Positions 1 to 13,800 of a stretch of DNA of 64,000 bases are shown here, in pieces. The DNA comes from Argopecten irradians (lineage: Eukaryota > Mollusca > Bivalvia > Pectinida > Pectinidae), in assembly GCF_041381155.1 (NCBI RefSeq), contig NC_091143.1:40440996-40504995 (forward strand), given 5' to 3'. How positions within the stretch are numbered: the stretch's first letter is position 1; every line of letters starts with the position of its first letter. The position numbers were made by a program, and so were the translations under genes. The notes under the pieces are model-generated. The model had not been told where the DNA came from. It did no database searches and saw only the letters and a program-made list of their open reading frames with translations.

Positions 1-3000
1 TGGATTTCCTGCCGGTGTAGTGAACGTCATCCCAGGTTATGGACCAACTGCAGGAGCTGGCTTGTCGGAGCATTGCGACATTGACAAGATAGCTTTTACC
101 GGATCTTCAAAGGTATTTAATGATTTCCTGAGAAAATTTCGTATAGCTGGTTATTTTCGAGAGAGTTATATTTTCAGGATTTCGCGGGACATTACTTTAA
201 TCTCGAACATTATGTTATAAAATAATTGATTAATGTGGGCCCTGAAATACAAATCGCGAACATTTTTAAACCGCTAAAATTTGATTTGATCAATTTAAGG
301 TAAAATCACGAAAAAATTGACTCACGTAAATAACTGGATATACGGCACTTGAAACTCGACGTACTGTTAATTAACGCATGTAATTCAAATTATTTTACTA
401 AATTGACTATTAGGCATATATATTAATTTTATTTTGCCATCATAGGTGGGACAGATTATTTCCCAGGCCGCCGCACGGACTAATCTCAAGAAGACTACTC
501 TGGAACTTAGCGGAAGAACCCCGAATGTGGTATTTCCTGATGCAGATAGTGAGTAATATGGGGACCGTGCGTCTTTTTTAGTTTGAGACAAAAGTTTTAG
601 CGCCATACATACACACTAGGAGTATTTGGAAACATTTAAACATTAAACAGTGTGAATCCCTCTGTCCTTTGTGTGGTATATTTCCTGGATGTACAGGATT
701 TCCCCATAACTTGTTTATGCGTTACCTGTAGTTAGTTTATATTAAAATTTTAGACTTTTGGATTGAGACTTTATATGTAATCATTTTTGGATGGTCTTCT
801 ATCAACCAGCTAAAAGTAATTAGGTTTTGTGAGTGCATCCATTATAATACACATCCTTTGTGCTTTATCCAGAGTATGGTTGTATAACGTTTCCTCACAA
901 TTTCAGTGGACAGGGCCGTAGAGACTTGCCGTAATGGACTCTTCCTTAACATGGGCCAGTACAGCTGTACCGCATCCAGGACATACGTCCACGAGGATAT
1001 CTATGATACCTTCGTCAGGAAACTGGTAGAGAAGGCCAAAACCTGGACCGTTGGAGATCCTTTCGATTCACGAACAATGTGTGGACCCCAGGTACAAAAG
1101 CATACGTATTCTTCAAATCTTCTCAAAATTTGCTTACATATTAGCACTTGTCAGTGTTATTAAACTAATTTCCTTAGTATCCCTGTTACTCTGTATCATA
1201 AAATGTTAGTTGTGACATGGCTTTCGTTTTCGTTGTTGCTCCAAAATCACGAATATAAAAAACAGCGAAGATAATTCGATACAAAACTGCAGTCATTGTT
1301 AAAAGGATTAACCATGAATAATTCTACCAACGAAAACATGATGCCTTAGACCACGAAGTACCCACAAGATATCATGATATACAGTATTTCATGTTGGTTG
1401 TAAAAGCTAAACATGTTAAGAAAAATTAAATGTCAGTGAGATGGCATTAAATACAGTAAAATATTATTATAGAGAGGTGAATTAACATATATGACGTGTT
1501 ACATGTTCTAAACAGGTTGACCAGGAACAATTCGATAAGGTTATGTCCCTTATCGACAGTGGAATACAGAGTGGAGCCAAAGTGGAATGTGGCGGCAGGC
1601 GCCAGGGATCCACCGGATTCTACATCCAGCCGACTGTGTTCTCCGGCGTCACTGAAGACATGCGTGTTGGAAGGGATGAGGTAAAATTGTGAACAGTATG
1701 ATGCTAACAGTTGTTCTCTTCCTCTGGAATTCTATTTAAATTCAAACCTACTATAACTCAGGAAAATGGTTCAAAACTAACTTTTAGATAACTAGTATGA
1801 CTGGCATTATATTGGCGATGAAGAGGACTGTGTGATACTTTTGAAATATACCGTAAATTATTAACTATCTCTTGTGTTATGCAGAACTTGAATTATATAA
1901 AACTATAATGTTTTCACATAATACACAGAAAACCATTTATACTCACTCTTTATACTAGATGACCTTGTTATAAATGAACTTCTCTGGAAAATGACTTTTG
2001 AAAACTTACCAAATTCCATGGTATTCTGTCTTTGCATATGACAGAGTTACCTCCCTTACGAGTAAGTATCCATTCAAACATCATTATTTGGTTACCGAAC
2101 TCGTAATTTTTTCCTGAAAAGTATGACGTTACGCTTGCAAATACACGACGTCACAATCAATACCTATCCTCAAGGGAAGATAACTATTTAAAATCACCAT
2201 TCGAAATATATAATATATAGATAAAGATGTGTTCAAAATTGCCGAAAATGTCTTTTCGTGAATAATTATATCCAACTTTGTTTTAGATCTACGGGCCAGT
2301 CATTCAAGTGATCAAGTTCAGAACCATGGATGACGTCATAGAAAGGACCAACAGGGCCAGTCGTGGACTGGCGGCCGGTATTAGTACCAAAAGTCTGGAC
2401 AATGTAATGACCTACAGTAGCCACGTCAGGGCAGGGACTATCTGGTGCGTCACATGTCAGGGTTATTTATAGAATTTTGTTGTATTAACCTATGGAAATA
2501 GGTTTACATTTTGTTCTGAAAAATAAGAAAAATAGTTGGATAAAGAGATAGTTGTGCTAGGAAAGACTCACACAGCAAAAATGTTCAGATACATGCCTCG
2601 AGTGTTAGATAGATGTCAATGCTTGTTTGCATTGCATTGACATGTTTTAAAGGCGCCTTCTTTGCGGTAAATTCGCCTTAATGTGACAATTATGTTTTGA
2701 AACAATAACCAATTTCTATTATTTTTCCGGTGTATAATAAGAATAGTTAATAAGAAAAATAGAAACACTTGTTACTTGAGTGTTTAGAAAGAAACATTAA
2801 CCTGATATCGCTTGATTGCTTTATATTGATATTTGAATAGAGACAACATGGTGCAAAATTAATCATACTGCATCTGTGTTCTAACTTAATATGCTCTCAT
2901 TTACATACTTGTAGGGTGAACTCCTTGAATGTGTTTGGAGCCCAGACTCCAATCGGTGGATACAGGACGTCTAGCAATGGAAAAGAACTGTAAGAAAATT

Positions 3001-3744
3001 CATATTTTCTATCATAATTCCATTTTTAGCCTATGACGCAAAAGTTGTCAGGAACCGTTAATGTTTTACACTAAGAATAAATGTATCATAGTTTTGAATA
3101 ATTACAGCAGAAAACATACGTAATTGAACAATTAATAATTGTATTTTTTCTTTCAGTGGCGAGTATGGTTTGGAGGAGTACTCGGAACTGAAGACGGTCA
3201 GTTTTTTTGTAACGTTCAACACAGTCATATCTATAATAAATATTCATATAGTTACTGACTACATCTGCAAAACGGTCACATACCGATATTTAATTAAATA
3301 TTTCTTGTATTTTTAAAATATGCGTCATGTTGTTAATCGAAATACACCAGCACACGAGCTCTTAATATTCGCGGGGTCAAATTGCGGAGTCAAATTTGGC
3401 AGTTTTCTACATTACACCATATTCACCAATTCCTAGAATTTTTTAGAGTAATGTTCATAGGTGCGTCAATGAATTTCTGAATAATTCGCATGCGTTTATG
3501 GTGTTTAAAATTCGCGGATTTTAGTGAAAATGCAAATGAAGCGAAACTAAAACATCCCCAAAATTTAACTGATATATAATATATAGCTTCTGCTTTTAAC
3601 ACAGTTCCTAGCGGTGCAAGAAAAGTCCTACAAATATTTTATTTTTGTTTTTCAACAAAATAGTACGTACATTGATATCTGATATTTAATCAATTTTTTT
3701 TTCCTCTTTTTTAGGTCATCATCAGAACCCCAACCTCGATGTAA
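1..3744 (+). CDS. ALDH1A: Gene A: class-1 aldehyde dehydrogenase-like protein, 3' part, catalytic Cys replaced by Ser
   Basis: Exons: 1-112 (cut by the window edge), 446-548, 907-1091, 1516-1680, 2287-2444, 2915-2989, 3157-3196, 3715-3744; stop TAA at 3742-3744. All junctions are GT-AG and the phases join without a stop, giving the last 288 residues of a roughly 490-500 residue ALDH1/2-class protein. Visible family signatures are [21 protein letters not shown] and the C-terminal KTVIIRTP. Key motifs have drifted. The catalytic stretch is [13 protein letters not shown] where the neighbour (gene B) has [13 protein letters not shown], so the nucleophile position (Cys302 in ALDH2 numbering) is Ser. 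ELGGKSP is ELSGRTP, with the general-base Glu kept. FTGSTEVG is FTGSSKVG, EIFGPV is EIYGPV, and GGFKMSG is GGYRTSS. ALDH enzymes oxidise aldehydes with NAD(P) through that Cys, so normal activity looks unlikely. It may be a pseudoenzyme or structural protein; molluscan omega-crystallins are ALDH1/2-class lens proteins reported as inactive. The ALDH1A versus ALDH2 assignment is not resolved. Confidence 0.93.
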
Positions 3745-4029
3745 GATATTTTGTGGAGAACCCACACAAATGACTTTCTCCATCCTACAAGTGTACATTG
3801 GACAATACGTGTTTGGAAAAGTGAAACAGAAAAGTGATTATCAAACAGATTTTATTCCAACTGAAAAATCGGATAAGCGAGTGTTCTTGTAGATATGGAA
3901 TTTTGACACTGAATTTGGACATTACGCGACCTTTGATTTCTAAAATGACTTTTATGTGTTTTTTTCTATGCTAAAACTACATATATCCACTTTGTTTGTT
4001 CGAAACTCGAGTGTTACACTTTGTTTACC

Positions 4030-4035
4030 AATAAA
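4030..4035 (+). terminator. Polyadenylation signal of gene A
   Basis: A canonical AATAAA lies about 285 bases after the gene A stop codon and is the first perfect hexamer in that downstream stretch. It is the likely 3' end signal. Confidence 0.6.
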
Positions 4036-4050
4036 GCAAGCTAAAAAAAG

Positions 4051-4170
4051 AATGGATTTGGGTCATTTTTACTTAACAGAATTACAATCGTTAGTTGACA
4101 AAGAATAGATTTAGGTCGTTTTTACTTATCAGAATTAGAATTGTTAGTTGAAAAAGAATGGATTTGGGTT
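4051..4170. repeat. Tandem repeat, 53-bp unit, about 2.2 copies
   Basis: The motif AATGGATTTGGGT recurs at 4051, 4104 (variant) and 4157 with the following AT-rich sequence also repeated, giving a 53-bp period just past the gene A polyadenylation signal. Confidence 0.7.
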
Positions 4171-4750
4171 AAGGCATATTTTCTGCTTTTAGATATGATA
4201 CTACTTTCTGCTATTTGAAAATAAATTATAGTGAATTTAGTAACCTATCTTGTCATATTATACGACAGGTTTATCAAATAAGCTGCTTGTTATTAAGATA
4301 TCATCTTAATTAATGTTATATTATGTCATTTGCGTAATTTTGAGTATTTTTAATTGACTTTACATGGTATCCATTGTGACGTCATCATATGAACAATAAC
4401 GAGTGACGTCAGATCAGTAAACAATGACAAGACGTCGGGATTCAACGATGGTGTAGCAGAAAACTGGCTTAGCCGAAATGTTTCCAGCATATTTTGAAGA
4501 AAAAAAACAATTAACAAAGACTCACTTAATAAAACTGCCCTAGTTTAATATAATTTAGTACATCACATGATAATTACTAGGAATGCGATTGGATAACAGC
4601 CATGATCCAATTTGCGACAGTTCTCTGTCCTTCTTGACTACAGGAGACTATACCGGACTACGGGAACTATATTAAAGTATTGTCCCCCGGTAATGAGCAC
4701 GCGATCAAATATATGACGTCATAATGAATGTCATATGACGTACTAAATCA

Positions 4751-4888
4751 ATTATGGCCCTTTCCCTCGGGAATAGTTCTCCTATATAGTGTTGTCTGGC
4801 GAGGTATAGGTCCCTCGTCTTCGACTCGGGGACTATACCTCGCCAGACAACACTATAGGAGAAAGTTCCCTCTGGAAAGGGCCATAAT
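4751..4888. repeat. Long palindrome (fold-back element)
   Basis: ATTATGGCCCTTTCC at the left end is matched by GGAAAGGGCCATAAT at the right end. The inner arms (GTTGTCTGGCGAGGTATAG and its complement) also pair, leaving a short loop around 4812-4834. This fits a short non-autonomous fold-back element. Confidence 0.8.
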
Positions 4889-6126
4889 ATAATCAATCTT
4901 ATATCTGGGCCCGGCTGTGCAAAAGGCAAACTTGATCACATGAATAGTGAAATTTTCATTCATCCTTTGCTGCAAAACATCTGATTATATCTTTACTAAA
5001 ATCAGCAAGTAAATAAAAAATATAATTCTTGGAAGTCTAATAAAATTTTGTAAAATAAGTATTTTTAGAAATTATTTTATCTTAATTTGAAAGTTATCTT
5101 TAAACTGTGATTAGTCTAATCATCTTAGAACAACTGGGTCCAGGTCTTTAGCTATTATTTGATATTATCAAGGGATAATTGTGAAGCTAAATCCAGCGCG
5201 GTGAAACAACGAAAAAAAAGATCTTTATAGAATAAATGAAATAAAAAATACAAAGAGATCCATCTGTACCGGAAGGTGAAGCTCCATGTTTCATCCATAA
5301 CATTCATCGTAATACAATTTACGTTTTTACAGTACTACAATCGATCAACAGTGAATATGTATATTGTGAATCATTTCAAAAGGTAAAACTAACTGGTATG
5401 TAATACTGGAGTGTATATATTGAATCAAAACTCGACTCCGATTCATATCTTTCACTTTATATGTCCTTATGTATGATATTTAACTATTATAGTATTAACC
5501 AGATAGTATCAATATAATGTATATTTCAAACAAAAATTCACTAACATTTAAGAAAATACATAAATCAAATGCGAAATAATCTGACCTCGTTTTATTGATT
5601 TATTTATAGATATGCAACTTTGTGCTTTATATATTGTATTGATTAAAAGAACAACGTTTCGGTGCAATAGACGGGGATAACGCTTTTAAATAGTAACAAT
5701 ATCTTGATCGCACCAGTGTGTCACAGAAGTGGTACAATATTGAGAGCTTTCGTTTATGTCGAAAAAAGTTGTAAAAGATGAAATCCTTGATATATGAATT
5801 ATTTAGGTGTGTGATAGTTTTGCAATACAATACACATGACATTTTAAATAAACATCGATATAAAAAAGAAAACAGAAGGAAGCAACTAATACACAGGGTA
5901 GAAAACACAACCATTGCAGTGACAAGCAGAATAAAACTTGACAAACAAAATAGTTAAAACAACTGTAAAGTAGCAATAGTAACAAAAAAGCAAGCACACT
6001 CATTAAGAAATATATTAAACATTAAACCAGGAAGTCATACATACATATTTTTAATTTGATCGTATTTTTCAAAACTTTCCGAAATACATCTCAACCTTTT
6101 TTTCCAAAGCGCTTAATGCCATTATT

Positions 6127-6244
6127 ACGGCGGCGTATAATTATTATTATATTAGGGCCACTATATAATTTCATTTATCTTGTACGTACAAGATACTGTC
6201 TTGCATATACAAGATACTATCTTGTGGCCCTAATACGCCGCCGT
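6127..6244. repeat. Inverted-repeat MITE-like element
   Basis: Terminal arms ACGGCGGCGTA (6127-6137) and TACGCCGCCGT (6234-6244) are perfect inverted repeats. A second inner pair, ATTAGGGCCAC and GTGGCCCTAAT, continues the symmetry. No coding capacity. Confidence 0.75.
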
Positions 6245-7560
6245 ACATTATTATTTTTTTGAGTCTTTTTTTTTCTCGACTTATTTAACTAAAGCTAAAA
6301 GTTTTTCCCTTTTTACCCCTTAACTCCCAAATACCCCAAACTACACCAATAACATGTTGATAAAGTCATATCTCGCTACAGAAAATAACCTAGTAACAAC
6401 TTGTGATAGCACGAGAAGAAAATGAACAAGGAAGATTAAAACTTAAGGACCCCTTAACCAATTGACACATACACCTTTAGATGTTTATAAGATTGTTAAA
6501 ACAGGAAGTGATTAAACTAGAAATTACGTCTCGGAATAGCGTCACTTCTGTGAAAAACAAGTTTACTTACAAATACTTACGTACATACTCATGTTTTCTC
6601 AAATCGTTACCACTTAGGAAGTAAAACGAGTCAATGTTTATGAAATATCATTCAGAATGAAGAATAAATCATCTGATATGTAAATGAAGTGCTTGCTGCG
6701 AGACCACGTGACTAAAAGCAGTTCATCACATATACAGTGATCGTATTTACTGGTTGGTAGCATACCTACATACATCTGTACAAACCCAGTAGGATCGTCA
6801 GCGGCCAGAAAACAGTAACACTCCAGTTCAACAACACAACAGGTAATTCATACATTTATACGTTTATATATTGTAGAGTGAAATAGATTATGCGTCTATA
6901 TTTCATAGATTCCATTATTGAGAGGTTCCTGCATCATACAACAATTTGAAATGGGCTAGCTGCATTGCGACTACATTACAATCAAACTTGACTATACAGG
7001 GCACTGAATGGACATAGCATAGCAAAATGTTTTTTATAGGCAGTTGTCCTTTATATAGAGGTAAATTATATAGAAATGCAACAAATGTGGTTGATGAGTC
7101 TGTCCTTTAAAGACGGGTATCCTTTTTTATAGAGAAATTCATTAAATCAATTAAAGTAGGTTAAACGTTTGGTAAAGCAATGTATTATCACTTGTTTAAC
7201 TTAATTCCTTACAATTATAAATGTAGAATGTCATTATCACGTCTCAAAAATAACTACTACTTACGGTGTGGCGTTCTGTACATATATCTTAAAGCTAATA
7301 CACTTTAATAACATACATGTAATTATGCCACTGTATATAGAAAGATTTTTGAACCATTACAGAGAGAGCAAAGAAATATTTGGACTCATATTCGTTATCA
7401 ATTGGCATTGATTAAGTATTCTTTAAAGTTTTAGAATACATTAGTGTTACATCATACCGTCAACAACACAATACAAATGCAACCAAAATATTTAGAGAAA
7501 ATTAGGACAGTAACATTTTAAGTAGTCTGTGTATCTACTCTTTATCGCGTGGTGCGGTGT

Positions 7561-7619
7561 TGGTTTGAAACAGCAATACATGTAACATGTTGGTTTGAAA
7601 CAGCAATACATGTAACATG
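7561..7619. repeat. Direct tandem duplication, 30-bp unit
   Basis: TGGTTTGAAACAGCAATACA occurs at 7561 and again at 7591 with identical following bases. This is a recent two-copy duplication. Confidence 0.8.
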
Positions 7620-8849
7620 ATACTGCATTAAACGGTCATGGTATGTGGAGCGTGACCTTTCAGGTCACAAGGCTACAATGAAACATGGGAACATAAAGTT
7701 AATGTGAAACGTGTGGTATACTAATAATTCCAATAGCACTTGCATGTTTGTAAATTTGTTATATTATTGCGAATTGGTTCAGAACAAATTGACTGAGATC
7801 TATCAAAACAGACATAGGTTTATAACGCGTCGCGACACTCTGACATTTACAATTTGTGGCCAAAAACCTATTAGTAGAGTACACAAACATCCTCTCCAAT
7901 GGTGTAGTAATTTATGGGCACACAAGTGTTTTAACAGCATCCTTCCCTCAACAGGATAACATCATATCATATAAGAAGTAACGATTTCCTCCTAGGGGGT
8001 CGGTAACGTGCTGGCTTCTTCTCTTTCATAGACTGTCTGATTGGATATCAATCTTTCAATGTGATTGCCTACCATCTGAAATGTCACACGATTCACACGA
8101 AATTCTCGGTTGATATATCCGTCTAAACATTTTTTCGGGGTGTCTCTTACAGACAACGTGAGTTTAAACAAAATAATTTTCCCTGTGTTTTGTGTGAATT
8201 CGATTTTTAACTCATTTATTTCCTTTATGTATGTTTCCTTTAGCGATTTCTTTATTGATAACTTAATTTTTTAAACAGGTAACTTCCTGATAACTGGTGT
8301 CATGTAAGTCAATCAATTTTCGTGTGCGGTTAAATTTCGCATATATTTCAAAGATAAATAAACACTTTTCTCTTTTATACTTTTCTCTTTCAGACGATTC
8401 ATGGTTTTTGCAGATATGAAGTAGATACTGTTACGCTCTCGTCTTGCACTTTTAGCAATGCTATAAAACCAAAATGTATAAATCAACACAGTTACATGTA
8501 CAGTTCATCCAGTCTACTTTTATTATAATATATCCAAATCAGGTTATGAATTTATTTCACTCTACTCTATACTCAAAATTCAACTCTACACTATACTTTA
8601 TAATCCAATTCCAAACTAGCTCCAATCTCTTATCCAACCTCCAACGTCAATCTGAACTCCAACTCGAAATCCCGTCTCAACTCCTCCATTACTTTTTCTC
8701 TTAACCCAGAACTGTATCTAACTACACCCAAATTAGACCTAAACAAAGAGGGGGAGGGAACATTTAGATAAGATAAAAAATGCCCGTCCACCGTATCAAC
8801 AGTATCAACCTAATTTAGACTGCTAGTGAAAATCTATTGCACTATTCCC

Positions 8850-9013
8850 TTTATGGAATGAAGTACTGATTGCGCATCCACCAAAGGCAAAATAAGTTAT
8901 TTTATATTATGTTATGTTAACTAGACATATATTTACACGAGTAAACATCAATTATTGTTCAAATGATCATGATGAGTATGGTCCATGCTATATCGGCGGT
9001 GGAGCATCTTTAA
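8850..9013 (-). mobile_element. MITE copy (TTAA-ended family), truncated, inverted
   Basis: The right end GGTGGAGCATCTTTAA and the inner sequence (AGTACTGATTGCGCATCCA, AATAAGTTATTTTATATTAT) are the reverse complement of the first half of the intact element at 29527-29881. The other terminus is missing or too diverged to see. Confidence 0.65.
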
Positions 9014-9664
9014 TAAAACAACAACACTAAATCTTCGATTGTCAGTCACGCAGCAGCACTTAAGCGGCATATAATTAGTTCAAATTTCAATAGAGGTTCA
9101 CACATTGATGTTTCGATCTAGAAACTCTTTTTCCTGTGTCACACGACACGAAACCAAACGACAAAGCCTTTTACGTTATATAACTCTCAGTACTGGTCCT
9201 GGGCTAAAAACCAGAAATAAAACTACTGGAGCCCAAAAGTCTCCATCGCCGGTTACCCACGTTAATCAGCCTACGGTCTGACGTGTTGTTTTGTCGATTG
9301 TTCGATATACTTATATATCTATATGTAGCCATTCAACGCCGATTGCCTTGTCTGGTGACCCAAGTTATAAACGAAGCGTGGTTGAGTTTAGACACTGGGT
9401 TTCCGAGGGTGAAAAGTCTCTGGAAAACCTTGGACAGTACGTTTAAATTCGCTGTAGAAATCCATTTCTTAGAAACAATATCAATTGTATAATAAAACTT
9501 GAATTTAAAAAAAAATAATAACCAACCGTCCGGTTGGGATGTCTAGGCTAGAATGATTACCTTACCACGCATACAGTGTATATGCGAGGTAATCAATAAC
9601 GTTCAATCCATAACCTACACATGCACGCACTTACCTTAATACATATATAGGTATCTATAGTTCA

Positions 9665-9802
9665 CCTGGCGCCGATTTATCGAAACAAACTTAAGTCAAA
9701 AACTGACTTAAGTCATAATTTTTCATATAAGTTACATAAGGAGAAAAACTTAAGTTTTGACTTAAGTCTGCACTTAAGTTTCGAGAAATCGGGGCCTCCA
9801 GG
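9665..9802. repeat. Fold-back element with AACTTAAGT-rich arms
   Basis: The left arm CCTGGCGCCGATTTATCG is paired with the right arm CGAGAAATCGGGGCCTCCAGG, and CTTAAGTC/GACTTAAG words are mirrored inside. A related GGCCCGGTTTCATC start is seen near 63246. Confidence 0.65.
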
Positions 9803-10818
9803 GCAATCAAACGACTGTTCCGCCCGAAACGGAACAGACATATCTTTCTTGCTGTTACTTAGAAACAAAGGAAAATACCAAAATCCTCAATTGAAATGCT
9901 GCAAATCAATTAATTTTCATGTGTGCTTAAATTTCGCGTATTTTGCAATGAACTATCAAGCGCAACCTGTCTGGTATTACTAATATATTTTTTTCTTTTT
10001 CGGGAAACTCATATCCTTTAGTGAGATATGAAGTAGATACTGTTTTGTTGTGTATCCCACATCGTTAAAGAAATAGAGGACACATGTTCTTCTGCAACAC
10101 TTAGTTATCAATGTATTGTACAGTGTTTATCCCGCATCTTTGATGAAAAAAGGACGCATGCTCTTCTGAAACACTAAGTTATAAATGCATTGTTATATTT
10201 TAAGGCATTATCCTTGTAAATAATGTTCCTGTTGAAATACATTGTAGAGCCGATTATTTACCAGCGTAAAAATTATCGGGATTATAACCGCATATTTGAT
10301 ATGTACATATTGTATGTTGTTTAATCTCAACTGCATTTGTACTTGTTTCTATAACATTTTAAAACAATAGGCCATACATATTTATGTGAATAATTAGAAT
10401 TGTGATGAAAATCAAATCACTTATGATTTCAATACGAGTTTATATTTCATGATAATCATGATTTCAATAACAAATTCATGCTCATTGAACACCCAGATAA
10501 TTGATAACCTTGAAATTTAATAACAGTTCTTGTATGCAACTTTACAATCGATACTTAAATATGTGCTTTGCAGTCTTATACCTTTCATTCTCACTCAGTA
10601 AATGTGTATTTTTCTGGTTCCGAAACATTAACTTCAAAAATAGCTAAGCTAAGATTACTCAGTTTCCATAAGATACGTCGGATCATATCGCACGAATCGC
10701 CCTGATAAGTTTCTATACCGACATGGATAGTCAGCATAGCAGGCTATGCGCATTGCCTGTGGACACATGACGTGTTTATTTTTTCTTTTCTTTTCAGTCG
10801 AGTCATTAGTATTTATAG

Positions 10819-10827
10819 TATATAAAG
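10819..10827 (+). promoter_or_regulatory. TATA box of gene B
   Basis: TATATAAAG lies 75 bases upstream of the start codon at 10894. A transcription start about 30 bases downstream would give a 5' UTR of roughly 45 bases. The position is consistent, but no initiator element was verified. Confidence 0.55.
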
Positions 10828-10893
10828 TATAGGGAAGCAGTTAACAGAGGCAACAGGAGTTCATTGCAAAAGGGCGGCTCTTCGAAAGAAAAA

Positions 10894-13800
10894 ATGGCTG
10901 AACCGATTAGAAATCCTGACATTAAATTCACGCAGGTATGTAAAACTAAATGTTCATTATAATGAAGGTACATAATTAAGGATAATCCACCTGGGTGTCA
11001 CTAGGTTAGGTAAAACCCATGACTCTTCCGAGATGTTTATCCTATTCAGTGAGTCAGACCATGAGGGTGGAATATCCATATCCTCCATACCCATTTTATG
11101 AAAAAGTATTTTTCTCTCATATCACACCATGTACATAAATATATCTAAATAGTATTTTTCTCTCATATCACACCATGTACATATATATATATCTAAACAA
11201 ATATGTGATCCGTTTACCACATGTAAAATCAATGTTTTAAAATTATACAAATTTAAATGCATTCAATATTGCAAGAAATCTTCTTTTAAATCGATATCCA
11301 CCTGTGTCTTATATTGATATTGTCTAGAGTATTTCAGGAAGAATTAATACAATTTACAAATATAATACAAATAAACGGACATAATTTGACATGTGCTTTG
11401 TTTATTCACTCAATTATATTACGGCATCATCGGCGTACAAGTCAAAACACACACACATGGAAAGTCCCATACATGTTACACATAGGCTGACATTCTTGTC
11501 AATGCAGTGCGTAAATGGCCTGTACATTTTACTTCGAGGTAGTATTCCATATAGATGTTTCGTTATAATATATACAGAAATGGACAAGATACCGATATAG
11601 GATAATGACTAAGGGAAATAGAGTGTGAACGTGTCATGCCCTACATATTCAGAATACCGGATATGCATAGCCTATAATGACTCTGAAATGTGTATTTCAC
11701 CTGCAGTGACTAGCAATTTTAGGGCATTTTACATATATTATAGTAAAGAGAGATATTAAGTGAAATCCACAGAATTTAAGTGAAAAGAAATAAAACTTAA
11801 TGAAATAAAAATAAAATTGCAAAAAAAAAAAAAAAAAAAAAAAATCGGCTAACACTAGCGAAACTACCAAACAAAAGGTGGTATTTACTTCACCGAATTA
11901 TATTTGTTTTTTATATACGAAGTCAAGCGGAGTTTTAAATCCTGTTCTTTTGTTGTAGTGAGTTCATAGTATTTCCTGTTCTATTCATAAAACGTAAAAC
12001 AATCTGACAGGCATTCCTGTAAACACATGATAGAAATGTCTGAAAATTATACAAGGTTGGCGACGTACCCATTGTTGGACAACAACCCTCCCCACATGTC
12101 ACGCTGTTTATTATGAAGTAAATAGATCGGATTTCTGTGTAAAAAAAACCGAAGGATTCAAACTATTTTTGACAAAACACTCAGGAAGCATTTAATGGGT
12201 AATTGTTATTTTTCCTGTGTTTATTTTGCCTTTGATGAAACAGATAGAATAAAATATGTAGAATAAATCAATGTAGTATATCCATGCGTTGGAATAAAAA
12301 TATGAGGAAAAATTTATGAGGAAAAATTTTTTTATTATTTTTTTTTCATATACTGTATATATATTATACATATATACTCTAAATGACCAGTATAGTGTGT
12401 TTATAATGATGTGTGTTTGTACGAGATGGTAAAAGGCTCAGTCAGCGCAGATTGAAATGTTAGTGTACATGGGTGACGAACGGCAGTACAACAGAAGTCA
12501 ACTCTAATGAGTGGCCTAGTTGAATATTCATACTCTTTAGATTTAACCATATCGCACCCTTTAGTTGCAGTTAGTATTGATTTTTTCCCTAAAATTACAA
12601 AGATTGGTGTGGTATGATTAGTTTAACGTCCTATTAACAGTCACGATAATTAAAGGGCGTGTCATGTTTATGTGGAGGAAAGCAGGAGTAACCGGAGAAA
12701 AACCACCGATCAGCGGTCAGTACCTGACAACTGCCCTAAATGGAATTAAAAATCAATTGTATATTTAACTATTAATATTAAATAAATCATGTGATGCGAC
12801 TTTGTGTATAATTTGTCCTGTATTACAGTTGTTCATCAACAACGAGTGGGTAGACTCTGCAAGCGGAAAGACGTTCCCCGTTCTGAACCCGGCGACAGAG
12901 GAAAAGATAGCTGATGTACAAGAAGGAGATAAGGTGAGACACAGGAACTCGTCAATCTTACGTTAATGACCCAAGGTTAATAGGCTCTTATGTATTCGTT
13001 GTAACACGAGTTAATCATGTGATACGTCAGCATGGCAGTCCGCAATAAAGGCGTCCGCCATTGACCTTGATGATCAATTCTTTCAGTAATTAAATATGAT
13101 AATTTACTCGTCAATTTCAGTTTACAAGATTTAGTTCAGGTTTTGAATTTACCTCCTAAGTATCATGATATCCGAATTTAGAGTCTGTTAAGCAAGATGG
13201 TCTATAAATAAACACATATCTGTAAGCATCCTTGTGCTCTAGAGGTGTAACCGTCTTTCTTGTTTCATTATATGGGTCAAGTAAAAGATATCTTTAAAAT
13301 ATCGTGATATGTTTTTTCTTTAATCATTTTCGACAGGAGTGATATAAGTACAAAGAACTAATATTTTAAATGAGCCAGCAATCGTAACAGTACTTTTTAA
13401 AGAGGAATTTTTGTCCGTACGTTCTTTTTTGTTAAAGGACGTGTTCTTGAAATTTGTTTCGTGGGTAAATATATTCATGGATAGAGTTTTTAACCATAAT
13501 TTAAAAGTCTTCGTTGTTTTAACGTTCTTATTTTCGTAGCAAAAACTAAAACATCGAAAATTTCTACAAATCATATATATGTTATACGGTATATTCCCCA
13601 TTTTAGTATATTTTCTTAGCATTTTGATGACAGGCACAAGTTATAGCCTTCGGGATACTTGTATTTCCCCGCCGTTTTACTTGTTCTATGACGATAAAAG
13701 CGTAGGTTTGATAATTATTTTTGTTTGTTTTGATGGATTATCTTTGATGTCATCTAATTAATTTGTTTGATGATAATACAGGCCGATGTTGACAAAGCTG

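Larger units (their letters stand above)
3745..10818. other. Intergenic spacer between gene A and gene B
   Basis: I see no coding exon in this stretch. It contains the gene A 3' UTR, a 53-bp tandem repeat, two palindromic elements, a 30-bp duplication, a TTAA-ended MITE copy and a fold-back element, all listed separately. Open frames here are under 110 codons, AT-rich and without recognisable motifs. A stretch at about 6690-6841 ends in CACAACAG followed by GTAATT and could be a non-coding first exon, but nothing confirms it. Confidence 0.6.

Noticed and set aside
6690..6841. Possible upstream non-coding exon of gene B ending at a GT donor
   Set aside because: There is no matching evidence beyond one donor, and gene B has its own TATA box next to the first coding exon.
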